The notes: generated by a model from the sequence alone, not told the origin. A DNA stretch of 64,000 nt from Sulfitobacter sp. THAF37 (GCF_009363555.1 NZ_CP045372.1:1623501-1687500); one strand, 5' to 3'; shown: positions 36,026 to 44,486, numbered from the stretch's first letter. A program made the numbers and translations.

Positions 36026-37045
36026 TTACTCGGTCTCTTTGGCCATCTCTGCAACGATCATGTCATAGGCGGCCTGCGCATCGACACCGGCAGCGTCGAG
36101 CTCGCCCAGGATTTTCTCCCGCACCCGCGCGGCCATCTCGGCAAAGGCGGCCTGGTCCTCTTCGCTCGCGGTCACGATGGTGTTGTCCGCCGCCGCCTCG
36201 GTTTCACCGCGCGCCTTGGCGTCGCTTTCGTCCCAGACCTTGCCCATCATGCGGCTGGCCGTTTCACCGAAGACCTGCTCGTCCAGCGCGGTTTGCAGGT
36301 TTTCGGGCAGGCTGTCGAACTTGTCCTGGCTCATGATCACGGCAAACGACCCACGATAGAACCCGCCGGGCATCTCGTAGACGTTCTTGGCCACCTCGTT
36401 CAGTTTGAAGCTGATTCTTTCGCCCATGTTCATCGCCACGGCGTCGGCCGCGCCCGAATCGAGCGTCTCGTAGACCTTCGGCGCAGGCACCTGGATGCCG
36501 ACCAGGCCCAGCTCCGCGCCGACGTCGGCCGAAACACCGCCGCCGAGGCGGGTCTTCAGGCCTTCCAGATCGGCCAGCGTCTGGACCTCCTTGTTGGAGT
36601 GGATCTGACCCGGCCCGTGGGTGGTCAACGCCACCAGCTTGGTGCCGCGATGCTCATCCAGCGCATTCAGATATTCCTCCTGCACACGCCAGTAGGCGAC
36701 CGATGCCGCCTCGGCATCGCCCTCGTAGCCGGGCACCTCGATCAGCTTCGATCCGATGAAACGACCGGGTTGGTAGCCGTGGAAAATGATCGTCATGTCC
36801 GCAGCCCCGTCCATGACGAGATCCATCTGCGCAGGCGGCGGGGCGAGGCCCATCTTGATCTCGCCGGTCACTTCACCGTCCGTCGCGGCCTCCATCATGT
36901 CGATGAGCCCCTCCAGCATCCCGGTGTTGATCGGGTGGCTCGGCGGCAGCCAGCTTGAGATCGTGATGGTCTCGGCCGACTGGGCCGCCGTCGCCATGCC
37001 AAAGGCCAGCGCCGTTCCGGTCAGGAATTTCGAAAACTTTCCCAT
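36026..37045 (-). CDS. TRAP transporter periplasmic solute-binding protein (DctP family)
   Basis: The 339 aa product has a signal peptide ending AAQSAE and the DctP fold: TITISSWLPPSHPINTGMLEGLIDMMEAA and the carboxylate-binding Arg region LEGLKTRLGGGVSADVGAELGLVGIQVPAPKVYETLDSGAADAVAMN. It captures an organic acid for DctQM. The gene follows marR after 80 bp, and that gap holds copies of the motif shared with the reductase promoter. Co-regulation with the Rieske oxygenase suggests the ligand is the oxygenase substrate. Confidence 0.93.
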   Translation of the reverse strand: MGKFSKFLTGTALAFGMATAAQSAETITISSWLPPSHPINTGMLEGLIDMMEAATDGEVTGEIKMGLAPPPAQMDLVMDGAADMTIIFHGYQPGRFIGSKLIEVPGYEGDAEAASVAYWRVQEEYLNALDEHRGTKLVALTTHGPGQIHSNKEVQTLADLEGLKTRLGGGVSADVGAELGLVGIQVPAPKVYETLDSGAADAVAMNMGERISFKLNEVAKNVYEMPGGFYRGSFAVIMSQDKFDSLPENLQTALDEQVFGETASRMMGKVWDESDAKARGETEAAADNTIVTASEEDQAAFAEMAARVREKILGELDAAGVDAQAAYDMIVAEMAKETE

Positions 37046-37111
37046 TGTTCACTCCCTTGTTTTCTTCATTCGTGGCGGGCGTCCGATCCTCGGAATCCGC
37101 GCCAAGAAATT

Positions 37112-37145
37112 TATATGCGTTTTCATTAATCCATATTTTTCATGG
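37112..37145. promoter_or_regulatory. Candidate MarR operators before dctP
   Basis: TATATGCGTTTTCAT (37112-37126) shares 13 of 15 bases with the box before the reductase gene. A second similar stretch, CCATATTTTTCATGG, follows at 37131-37145, inside the end of marR. Both have an ATG…CAT dyad around a T-run. Confidence 0.5.
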
Positions 37146-37659
37146 CTTGTGAACCCGTTTTCTTGGCGCGTCCGGATGCACTGTCGCCGGGGTTGTCCTG
37201 CGCCAGCACCTCCAGAAGCGACCGCAGGGCCGGCTTGAGCCGCGCACCGTCCCCGCCCGACAGGGATTGGATCAGAGCCGCCTCGTGCACGCGCGCTTCG
37301 GCCACCAGATCGCGTGCCAGCGCGCGTCCCGCGTCCGTCAGGTAGACCCGTACACGGCGCTTGTCGGCGGCATCGCCGCGCCGCGCGACAAGGCCCCGCG
37401 TCTCCATCTGCAGGATGATCCGGGTCAGCCGCGACTGTTCCGCCAGCGCGATACCGGCCAGTTTGGTGATCATCGCGCCATCGTCGTCCAGCAGGCAGGC
37501 CAGCACCCGCCACTCCGGCACCCGAAGACCTGCGGCGCGCACCTTGGCATGAAACTGCGCGCTGGCCGCATCGCTGGCCGCCGCCAGCAGATACAGCAGG
37601 TAGTCGGAAACGAATCCGGGGTGAGACTGGGTCAGCGTCTGCTCTGGCGATGTCTGCAT
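37126..37659 (-). CDS. MarR-family transcriptional regulator
   Basis: The 177 aa product has the MarR winged helix: FHAKVRAAGLRVPEWRVLACLLDDDGAMITKLAGIALAEQSRLTRIILQMETRGLVARRGDAADKRRVRVYLTDAG (about residues 38-112), including the wing DKRRVRVYLT. It is divergent from the reductase gene and co-directional with the TRAP genes, so it probably represses both units and responds to an aromatic or organic-acid ligand. The very C terminus (SQAMKNMD) overlaps candidate operators for dctP. Confidence 0.92.
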   Translation of the reverse strand: MQTSPEQTLTQSHPGFVSDYLLYLLAAASDAASAQFHAKVRAAGLRVPEWRVLACLLDDDGAMITKLAGIALAEQSRLTRIILQMETRGLVARRGDAADKRRVRVYLTDAGRALARDLVAEARVHEAALIQSLSGGDGARLKPALRSLLEVLAQDNPGDSASGRAKKTGSQAMKNMD

Positions 37660-37720
37660 CTCTGCGCGTCCTTTTCTGGGCCGCGCGGCGCGGGCGGCGG
37701 TCGTGCTGTGGCAATGTAGC

Positions 37721-37748
37721 CAACCCCTTTGCCCGGAGAAAGGGGTTG
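37721..37748. promoter_or_regulatory. Perfect 10-bp inverted repeat in the marR/reductase divergent promoter
   Basis: Arms CAACCCCTTT and AAAGGGGTTG are separated by 8 nt. The right arm runs into a candidate -35 (TTGACG, 37746-37751) of the reductase gene. Since both flanking genes point away, it is more likely an operator than a terminator. Confidence 0.55.
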
Positions 37749-37756
37749 ACGGGTAA

Positions 37757-37771
37757 TATATGATTTTTCAT
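37757..37771. promoter_or_regulatory. Candidate MarR operator before the reductase gene
   Basis: TATATGATTTTTCAT lies between TTGACG and the region expected for the -10, 25 nt before the ATG. It contains the dyad ATGA-TTTT-TCAT and matches the motif before dctP. Confidence 0.55.
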
Positions 37772-37795
37772 GCTAATTGCGTTGGAGGAACACCG

Positions 37796-38752
37796 ATGGA
37801 CACCATCACCGGCAAAATCGTGGATGTCACCCCGCTGACCGATCGCATCAGCAGTTTCCGCATTGCGGCTGCAGACGGCGCGCGGCTGCCGGGGTACGCC
37901 CCCGGCGCCCATGTCAGGGTGACTGTGGCCGACGGTGAAACACGCGCCTATTCGCTAGTGGACTTCACGCCGCCCACGCAAGCGCCGGAGAGCTATGTCA
38001 TCACCGTCCAGCGCGAGGACGACGGGCAAGGGGGGTCCCGTCATATGCATGGGCTTGCTGCGGGCAATACCGTAACGCTGGCCCCACCCAGGAATGACTT
38101 CCCTCTTGACGACGGAAACGCCGGGTCGGTTCTGCTGGCCGGTGGCATCGGAGTCACGCCGATGATCTCCATGGCGACGGCGCTGGCCGACCGGGGCAGG
38201 GCCTACGCGTTTCACTATGCCGGACGCTCGCGCGGCATGATGGCATATGTCGATGTGCTTGAAGATCAGCATGGCGAAGCCCTGCGGGTTCATTGCGACG
38301 ATGATCCCGATACCACGCTCGACCTCGACGCTGTGATCGCATCGGTGGACGCCGAGGCGCATCTATATGTCTGCGGTCCGCGCGGCATGATTGATGCCGC
38401 CCGCGCCAAGGCAGAGGCAGCGGGCATGTCAAACGATCGCATCCATTTCGAACTGTTCGAGAACGCCGCCCCCCAGGTCGGCGACACGCCCTTTGAGGTG
38501 GAGATCGCATCGACCGGGGAGGTCCATACCGTGGCGGCAGACCAAAGCATCATCGAGGCGCTGGAGGCCGCGGGCATCGACGTGATCTACGATTGCCAGC
38601 GCGGCGACTGCGGCATCTGCCAATGCGACGTGATCAGCGGCGAACCGGATCACCGCGACGTGGTCCTGTCGGCGGAGGAACGCGCCAGCGGCAAGGTCAT
38701 GCAAATCTGTGTCAGCCGGGCAAAGTCGCCCCGCCTGGTGCTGGACATATAA
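37796..38752 (+). CDS. Phthalate-dioxygenase-type reductase (FMN/NADH plus C-terminal 2Fe-2S)
   Basis: The 318 aa protein has the PDR/VanB order. A flavin-binding barrel carries RAYSLVDF, the NAD domain has LLAGGIGVTPMISMA and YVCGPRGMID, and the C-terminal plant-type ferredoxin has the four cysteines in CQRGDCGICQCDV…QICVSRA. It passes electrons from NADH to the Rieske oxygenase encoded next. TTGGAGG precedes the ATG at 37796; an earlier ATG is only 12 codons upstream and lies in the operator region. Expression is likely controlled by the divergent MarR. Confidence 0.94.
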   Translation: MDTITGKIVDVTPLTDRISSFRIAAADGARLPGYAPGAHVRVTVADGETRAYSLVDFTPPTQAPESYVITVQREDDGQGGSRHMHGLAAGNTVTLAPPRNDFPLDDGNAGSVLLAGGIGVTPMISMATALADRGRAYAFHYAGRSRGMMAYVDVLEDQHGEALRVHCDDDPDTTLDLDAVIASVDAEAHLYVCGPRGMIDAARAKAEAAGMSNDRIHFELFENAAPQVGDTPFEVEIASTGEVHTVAADQSIIEALEAAGIDVIYDCQRGDCGICQCDVISGEPDHRDVVLSAEERASGKVMQICVSRAKSPRLVLDI

Positions 38753-38763
38753 GGGAGGACACC

Positions 38764-40104
38764 ATGGGCAAATACGCAGGAGATCCCGCAGCCGCGGCTG
38801 CACTGGTCGAAGGCCACCAGGTTCACCGCGATGTCTATATCGACCCTGACGTGTTCCGGCTGGAGATGAAGCACGTTTTTGCCAATGCCTGGGTCTTTGT
38901 CGGCCACGAAAGCCAGACGCCGCAAAAGGGCGATTACTTTGCGACCTCCATCGGCGACCAGCCGGTGATCCAGGTGCGCCATTCGACGGGCGACATCCAC
39001 GTTCTCTACAACAGGTGTCCGCACAAGGGGACCAAGATCGTGATCGACCGGCAGGGCAATACCGGCAAGTTCTTTCGCTGTCCCTACCACGCCTGGTCTT
39101 TCAAGACAGACGGTTGTCTGCTCGCCATCCCGCTGAAGAAGGGCTACGCCGATACCGGCCTCGACCAGACTGAAGGGGCCAAGGGCATGAAAGCCGTGGG
39201 TGACGTGCGCAACTACCGGGGTTTCATCTTTGCCCGTCTGGCCGAAGAAGGCATTTCATTCGAAGATTTCTTTGGCGACAGCCTGTCGTCGCTCGACAAC
39301 ATGGTGGACCGCTCCCCCGCCGGACGGCTTGAGGTCGCAGGGCCGCCGCTGCGCTACATGCATCATTGCAACTGGAAGATGCTGGTGGAGAACCAGACCG
39401 ACACCTGCCACCCGATGGTGGCGCATGAATCCTCCGCCGGAACGGCGGTGAAACTCTACGAAGAGCTGGACCTGCCCGAAGACGCGCCCAAACCCCCGGC
39501 GATGGAAATCATCGCGCCTTTCATGAGCCCTTATGAATTCTTCGAAAACATGGGCATCCGAACCTGGCCCAACGGGCATGGGCATACCGGCGTGAACCAT
39601 TCGATTCACTCGAATTATTCCCAGATCCCCGGCTATTTCGAAGCGATGGTGGAAAGCTATGGCGCGGAAAGAGCCAAGGCGATCCTGGACGAGAATCGCC
39701 ATAACACGGTCTATTTTCCAAACATCATGATCAAGGGTCCGATCCAGCAGCTGCGCATCTTCATCCCGCTGGCGGCCAACAGGACGTTGGTGGAAAGTTA
39801 CATCTACCGCCTTGTTGATGCGCCGGAAGAGCTGACCGCGCGCACGGCCATGTACAACCGCATGATCAACGCGCCAACGTCCATCGTCGGCCATGACGAC
39901 CTGGAGATGTACGAACGCGCGCAGGAAGGGCTCGAAGCCGACGGCCTGGAATGGGTGAACATTCAGCGCCTGCGCACGGGCGAAGAGGATTTTTCCGAAG
40001 AGGCGGTGGAGAACGGCACCACGGAACGCCAGATGCGCAACCAGTTCGACGCCTGGGTCAAGTTCATGACCCGCAACGTCCCCGCGCGGGAGGCCGCAGA
40101 ATGA
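38764..40104 (+). CDS. Rieske non-haem iron oxygenase, alpha subunit
   Basis: The 446 aa protein carries the Rieske cluster ligands Cys-x-His in NRCPHKGTK and Cys-x2-His in FRCPYHAWSF (about residues 84-108). The mononuclear iron site D-x2-H-x4-H lies in ENQTDTCHPMVAHE. This is the ring-hydroxylating dioxygenase large subunit pattern. The ATG follows GGGAGGAC by a few nt and lies 11 nt after the reductase stop. The substrate is unknown; an aromatic or other organic acid imported by the neighbouring TRAP system is likely. Confidence 0.94.
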   Translation: MGKYAGDPAAAAALVEGHQVHRDVYIDPDVFRLEMKHVFANAWVFVGHESQTPQKGDYFATSIGDQPVIQVRHSTGDIHVLYNRCPHKGTKIVIDRQGNTGKFFRCPYHAWSFKTDGCLLAIPLKKGYADTGLDQTEGAKGMKAVGDVRNYRGFIFARLAEEGISFEDFFGDSLSSLDNMVDRSPAGRLEVAGPPLRYMHHCNWKMLVENQTDTCHPMVAHESSAGTAVKLYEELDLPEDAPKPPAMEIIAPFMSPYEFFENMGIRTWPNGHGHTGVNHSIHSNYSQIPGYFEAMVESYGAERAKAILDENRHNTVYFPNIMIKGPIQQLRIFIPLAANRTLVESYIYRLVDAPEELTARTAMYNRMINAPTSIVGHDDLEMYERAQEGLEADGLEWVNIQRLRTGEEDFSEEAVENGTTERQMRNQFDAWVKFMTRNVPAREAAE

Positions 40105-40574
40105 GCGTGACCAGGGACCAACTGATCGACTTCATCTATGACGAGGCAAGAATGCTGGACGAGGGCCGCTACACCGAATGGCTGGACCTCTGGCTGCCCG
40201 ATGGACACTACTGGATGCCGCTGGACTATCAGCAGACCGATCCGCTGCACGTTACGTCCCTGATGTACGAGGACCTTTTCATGCTGAAACTGAGGGTGGA
40301 GCGGCTGAACGGCACGCGCACCTTCAGCCAGAAACCCAAAAGCCGCTGCCACCATGTGATCCAGCGCCCGTTCGTGGACGAAATGAACGGCGACAGCTTC
40401 GTCACAACCACCTTCATGCATTACGTCGAAACGCGGCTGGATGAACAGCAATTGCTGGCGATGACCGCGAAACACGATCTTGCGCTGGTCGACGGGACGC
40501 TCAGGATCGCGAACAAGCGGGTGGATATCGTCAATTGCGACGCAGCCTTCCGTAACATTCAGTTGCTGCCCTGA
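40101..40574 (+). CDS. Aromatic-ring-hydroxylating dioxygenase, beta subunit
   Basis: The 157 aa product has the NTF2-like fold of small dioxygenase subunits: LIDFIYDEARMLDEGRYTEWLDLWLPDGHYWMPL at the N terminus, RLNGTRTFSQKPKSRCHH, and the C-terminal RIANKRVDIVNCDA. Its ATG overlaps the alpha-subunit stop by 4 nt, as expected for an alpha-beta complex made in equal amounts. It supports an alpha3beta3 oxygenase. Confidence 0.93.
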   Translation: MSVTRDQLIDFIYDEARMLDEGRYTEWLDLWLPDGHYWMPLDYQQTDPLHVTSLMYEDLFMLKLRVERLNGTRTFSQKPKSRCHHVIQRPFVDEMNGDSFVTTTFMHYVETRLDEQQLLAMTAKHDLALVDGTLRIANKRVDIVNCDAAFRNIQLLP

Positions 40575-41180
40575 TCGGGGATCGGATCTTTCCAAAGGTG
40601 CGGCTGCGCCGCATTCGATCTGAACGATCTTGGGGCTTCGCCCCAAACCCCGTGTATTTCCGGAACAATGAAGATGACGTGAGGCGTTATTGTCCGCTTC
40701 ATTGTTCTTCAAATATACCGGGGGAGATGCGGCTTGCCGCGTCGGGGGCAGAGCCCCCAGCCGTGCCGCCGGCACGGCCGGTACAGAGATCGCCAGCAGG
40801 CCGTTTGCCGACAGATCACCGCGGCCGGCCCGGCGCATCTGGCAGTCCTGGCGGAGTTCCGGCTCGACGCATTGCCGCATCTTTTTGCCCTGTTTGTCTT
40901 CTCGACTTGCCGCGCGACCTTGGCGATGCGGGCGTCGAAAACGGTAGAGGCCGAGCCGCCCGGCGTTGTCACCACTTTTGCCGGCGCCTCGATGTCGCCT
41001 TGCATCTTTCCCCAGACCTTGCGCGGGCGACCCCGACTTTGCCTATCATCGCGCCTGCCAATCATGCACTGCCCCCGCCGAAGGCCATGGGGGCAAAGCG
41101 GTGCGGATCGTTTCCACTACTTGAAGATGTGGTTGCCTGGGTGCCAGTCTTTCGCGGTTTCGAATACTGCTAGCCCTTCA
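40575..41180. other. 606-bp stretch without a recognisable gene; converging end motifs and a possible decayed gene
   Basis: A hairpin TTGGGGC-TTC-GCCCCAA (40630-40646) and the motif GTATTTCCGGAACAATGAAG (40654-40673) lie on the plus strand after the Rieske genes. A mirror arrangement on the minus strand has a GGGGGC/GCCCCC hairpin at 40744-40758, then GGTATATTTGAAGAACAATG and AAG at 40694-40719. The rest (about 40760-41170) has an open but unfamiliar minus-strand frame that may be the eroded end of a lost gene. Confidence 0.5.
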
Positions 41181-41222
41181 GACAAATGAAGACATGTCAA
41201 AAATGACATGTCTTCATTTGTC
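41181..41222. terminator. Perfect 19-bp palindrome with AAAA loop (copy 1)
   Basis: Arms GACAAATGAAGACATGTCA and its complement enclose AAAA. The stem lies between convergent transcription units, about 100 nt after the glycerate kinase stop, and can act as a terminator. Its central 28 nt recur exactly, in the opposite orientation, at 45795-45822. Confidence 0.75.
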
Positions 41223-41324
41223 GTTTTGCATTGGATTGAGGGGCCTGGTCCGGGGCGTCCGGGCGCGGACCTCTGACGGCAGCTTGTCTTTGGATCAGCT
41301 TCCTGGACTGCTCCGCCGGCCACT

Positions 41325-42587
41325 TTAACGGGCCGCCCCGGTAATGAGGATCGCCCTGAAATCGTTCACGTTCGTCCCCGTCGGGCCGGTCATGAATAGA
41401 TCATTCACCGCCCGGAACGCGACGTAGGAATCGTTGCGCTGCAACTGGCCCAGCGGATCCAGACCCGCCGCCCGCATTCGGGGCACGGAGGAGCCGTCCA
41501 CCCAGGCGCCGGCGTTATCTTCGGAGCCGTCAATGCCGTCGGTATCCGCGGCGAGTGCGTGGAACCAGGGCTCTCCCTCCAGCGCCAGTGCAAGCGACAG
41601 CTGAAAGGCGCTGTTGCGCCCGCCCTTGCCGCGGTGGCGCAGGGTCACGGTGGTCTCTCCGCCGGAGAGCAATACGAGAGGGGCGGGATAGGGCGTACCT
41701 GCCGAGGCCGCTTGGCGGGCGAGCGCCGCATGGACCAGCGCCACCTCCTGCGCCTCGCCCTCGATTCGATCCGACAGGACCCAGGGTGTGACACCGGCCT
41801 CGCGCGCCTTGCGGGCGGCGGCCTCCAGCGACAGGGCGGCGGAGGCGATGATACGCGTTTCGATATTGCCTGTCGGCGCTGCCGGGTCTTCGCCTTGTTC
41901 GCGCAAATGATCGGCGCAGGCCTGCGGCAGGCTCAGGCCGCGCGCTTCGATCAGGGCCCGCACGTCTGCTGCGCTGGCGCGTCCCGGCACGGTAGGGCCG
42001 GAGGCGACCTCACCCGGCGCATCGCCCGGTACGTCCGACACGATCAGATTGCAGATCCGCGCCTCCCCCGCCAGCGCGGCCAGCCGCCCGCCATTGATCC
42101 CGCTGAACCTTTTGCGCACCGCGTTCATCACCGAGATCGGCGCGCCGGAGGACAGCAGGGCGGTGTTGAGCGCCTGGAGGTCGGCCAGGGTCAGGCCCGG
42201 CGGCGGATCGGGCAAGAGCGCGGAGCCCCCGCCGCAGATCAGGGCGATCACCAGATCGTCGGGCCCCAGGCCGCTCACGGCGGCTTTCAGCGCGGCGGCT
42301 GCGGCGAGGCCAGCGGCGTCGGGGACGGGATGGGCCGCCTCCATGACCCTGATCGACCGACAGGGCGCGCCATAGCCGTAGCGCGTCACGACCACCCCTT
42401 CGAGAGGGCCGTCCCACAGTCCTTCCAGTGCCTGTGCCAGTTGGGCCGCGCCCTTGCCCGCGCCGACCACGACGGTACGGCCCCGCGGCGCGCCGGGCAG
42501 GTTGCTGCCCAGGGCGTTCAGCGGATCGGCGGCGGCGACGGCCGCATCGAACAATCCGGACAGGAAGGCGCGGTGGTTCTCGGCCAT
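41325..42587 (-). CDS. Glycerate kinase, MOFRL/GckA type
   Basis: The 420 aa product matches glycerate 2-kinases. It has an N-terminal DUF4147 domain with VVVGAGKGAAQLAQALE, EAAHPVPDAAG, LICGGGSALLPDPPPGLTLADLQALN and LIVSDVPGDAPGEVASGPTVP. It also has a C-terminal MOFRL domain (PLVLLSGGETTVTLRHRGKGGRNSAFQLSLAL, near residues 300-331). It phosphorylates D-glycerate for glycolysis or the serine cycle. The gene stands alone between the palindrome and the ugd remnant. Confidence 0.94.
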   Translation of the reverse strand: MAENHRAFLSGLFDAAVAAADPLNALGSNLPGAPRGRTVVVGAGKGAAQLAQALEGLWDGPLEGVVVTRYGYGAPCRSIRVMEAAHPVPDAAGLAAAAALKAAVSGLGPDDLVIALICGGGSALLPDPPPGLTLADLQALNTALLSSGAPISVMNAVRKRFSGINGGRLAALAGEARICNLIVSDVPGDAPGEVASGPTVPGRASAADVRALIEARGLSLPQACADHLREQGEDPAAPTGNIETRIIASAALSLEAAARKAREAGVTPWVLSDRIEGEAQEVALVHAALARQAASAGTPYPAPLVLLSGGETTVTLRHRGKGGRNSAFQLSLALALEGEPWFHALAADTDGIDGSEDNAGAWVDGSSVPRMRAAGLDPLGQLQRNDSYVAFRAVNDLFMTGPTGTNVNDFRAILITGAAR

Positions 42588-42626
42588 GATCCCTCGTTCA
42601 ACTGCGGAACAGGGGGCCTGCGCGTG

Positions 42627-43195
42627 TCAGCTCAGGCCGAAAATGTCCCGGGTAAAGACTTTGTCGCCCACGTCCGACAGGTCGTCCGAGGCGCGGTTCG
42701 CAACGATGACGTCGCTCAGCCGTTTGAAGCTTTCCAGATCGCGTATCACCGCACAACCTAGAAATGTTTCCTCGTCGCAGGCGGGTTCGAAGATCACCAC
42801 CCTTACCCCCTCTGCGAGGATACGGCGAATCACACCCTGGACAGAACTCTGGCGGAAGTTGTCGGACCCTGCCGTCATCACCAGCCGACGAATACCGTCC
42901 AGCTGCGCCTGCGCGGATCGGGGTCGCAGCCCTCGATATCCTCGGGGGTATTCATGACTTCGGCCAGCGCATGGCCGTCCATCCTGCCAAATACCGCGGC
43001 TTCGCGCCGGGCAAGGTAGGTATAGGAGAACGGTTTTATGGATTCCGCCTCTTCCGGACCGGCGAAGAGCACTTGTGTATCCCTGATCACCGCGCCTTAT
43101 GCCAGCAGGCTGGCAAAGACCCTGACTTCCTGGCGCTGCGATCCGATCCCGAAAACCGCGATCTTCCCAGAATTCAGTTTCGGCAAATATGGCGC
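42627..43195 (-). pseudogene. Decayed UDP-glucose 6-dehydrogenase (ugd) remnant
   Basis: Pieces of the C-terminal half of Ugd remain in several frames. First comes a region like the SERAERFAALLAEGA segment, here GSQRQEVRVFASLLA, followed by an in-frame TAA at 43097-43099 where Glu is expected. VIRDTQVLFAGPEEAESIKPFSYTYLARR and EDIEGCDPDPR follow at 42900-43090. Then about 70 family residues (the GYGGYCLPKD region) are missing and the frame shifts. The last piece, GSDNFRQSSVQGVIRRILAEGVRVVIFEP…DKVFTRDIFGLS, ends at 42627. A nonsense change, internal deletion and frameshift make it non-functional; the N-terminal NAD domain is absent. Confidence 0.85.
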
Positions 43196-43320
43196 AAACC
43201 AGCCACACCTTCGATGAGCGCCGACAGCATGCCCCCCGCTCCGCAAATGTTCCCGGTGCCATTCTGCGCATACGCGTTGCGGGAGAGAACAATGCCGCGT
43301 GAAAAAGGCGGGAAGTCAGT

Positions 43321-43632
43321 TCAGGAGATATGCTGGATCGCTGTGAACCCTTCGAAGGTTGGCGTGCCTTCGTGCAGCTTTGCGGGGCCGCCCGCGCCCT
43401 TGTGCGCGGCGTGAAACGCCGCGCTGCGGGTCCAGTCCTGAAAGGCGCCTTCAGAGGCCCAGACGGTGTGCGAGGCAAAAAGCACTTTGCCGTCATTCTC
43501 AGGCCCGCGCAGCATGTGGAACTCGACAAAGCCCTCCGTCTCCTTGAGGTGGCTGTCGCGTCCCAGCCAGAGCGCCTCGAAAGCCTCGGCGTTTTCCAAC
43601 GGCACGGTAAAGCGGTTCATGGCGATATACAT
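43321..43632 (-). CDS. Antibiotic biosynthesis monooxygenase (ABM/HmoA-like, possible haem-degrading)
   Basis: The 103 aa product is a dimeric alpha/beta-barrel ABM protein: MYIAMNRFTVPLENAEAFEALW, GFVEFHMLRGPENDGKVLFASHTVWASEGAFQDWTRSAAFHAAH. The conserved Asn near the start, the Trp of the TVWAS segment and the late His resemble IsdG/HmoA haem oxygenases. The start is the ATG after which family similarity begins. The next upstream gene encodes a ChaN-like protein, 10 nt away, which supports a haem-iron role. Confidence 0.85.
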   Translation of the reverse strand: MYIAMNRFTVPLENAEAFEALWLGRDSHLKETEGFVEFHMLRGPENDGKVLFASHTVWASEGAFQDWTRSAAFHAAHKGAGGPAKLHEGTPTFEGFTAIQHIS

Positions 43633-43642
43633 GGCTGGTCCT

Positions 43643-44455
43643 TCAGTCGGTGAATGCGGCGCATGGATCGGGTCGCGTCGCAGGGGCGGTGACGATCGTC
43701 GTGTCAAAGCGCGGATCGTCGGCGGGTGCAGGCCGTTCGGTGAAACCAACGACGTGCACAGCGGTTGTCGGTGCGGCCCGCGCGATCATGGCGGGCATCC
43801 CCCAGTCCTTCCGCGCGTGGCCGTTTCCGACGATCACCACCACTGGCGCGCCGTGCGTGGCCAGCGCCTGTAATGCTGCGGCGGAGAACTGCGCGTCACG
43901 CAGCCGCTGCGCTTCGACCATTCCCGCCATCAGCGCCATGGGCATTGCCGCGCAATGGGCGGCGAATTGCAGCGCGTTGCGGGCATCCTGTTGCGACTTT
44001 GCCAGGGGCTGGTCCAGACCAAAGCGCGGGGCGTCCGGGCCGAACACGGCTGCGGCGCCGTCCTCGAAGGCGGCACGGACCCGGTCGCGTGGCAGGGCGG
44101 CCCCCACCACGGGCGTCTGGCCCAGAGCGGCAAAGACCGGGTGGTAAAGTAAAAAGTCGGGCCAGCCCGCCTCGGCCCAGCCGATCCGATGACCCAGCGC
44201 GTCCAGATCGTCCCGCCCGTCGGCGTTGACCTCTGCGGCCTGTTCCGGCGACAGCATTTCGAACACGACGGCGACCGGTGAAATCGCTTCGATCAGCCGG
44301 GCCTGTCCGGCGTGATGGTCCGGGTTGTCATGGACCTCTCCGAGAATGACGATATCGGCAGCGCGCATCCGCGCGACGTCATCGGCTGATCCGTCGGCCA
44401 GGGCGATGCCGGCAAGGGGCAGAAAGCTCGCAAGCAGTGCGGAAATGATGCGCAT
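43643..44455 (-). CDS. ChaN-like haem-binding family protein
   Basis: The 270 aa product has a signal peptide (MRIISALLASFLPLAGIALADG) and the ChaN/DUF399 pattern: DIVILGEVHDNPDHHAGQARLIEAI, AVVFEMLSPEQ, LLYHPVFAALGQTPVVGAALPRD and a C-terminal VVVIVGNGHARKDWGMPAMI. Known ChaN proteins bind haem at the cell surface as dimers. No lipobox cysteine is evident, so it may be periplasmic and soluble. It is co-directional with the ABM protein and the Fe(III)-binding protein. Confidence 0.83.
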   Translation of the reverse strand: MRIISALLASFLPLAGIALADGSADDVARMRAADIVILGEVHDNPDHHAGQARLIEAISPVAVVFEMLSPEQAAEVNADGRDDLDALGHRIGWAEAGWPDFLLYHPVFAALGQTPVVGAALPRDRVRAAFEDGAAAVFGPDAPRFGLDQPLAKSQQDARNALQFAAHCAAMPMALMAGMVEAQRLRDAQFSAAALQALATHGAPVVVIVGNGHARKDWGMPAMIARAAPTTAVHVVGFTERPAPADDPRFDTTIVTAPATRPDPCAAFTD

Positions 44456-44486
44456 GTCCGGCCCTCGGTCGTCTCTGACTGATACG

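Noticed and set aside
37721..37748. Reading the 10-bp inverted repeat as a terminator
   Set aside because: Both neighbouring genes start here and point away; there is no transcript to end and no T-run.
40598..41173. A possible 191-aa gene in the gap after the Rieske genes
   Set aside because: No family-like sequence, no ribosome site, and it runs through the gene-end motifs on both strands.
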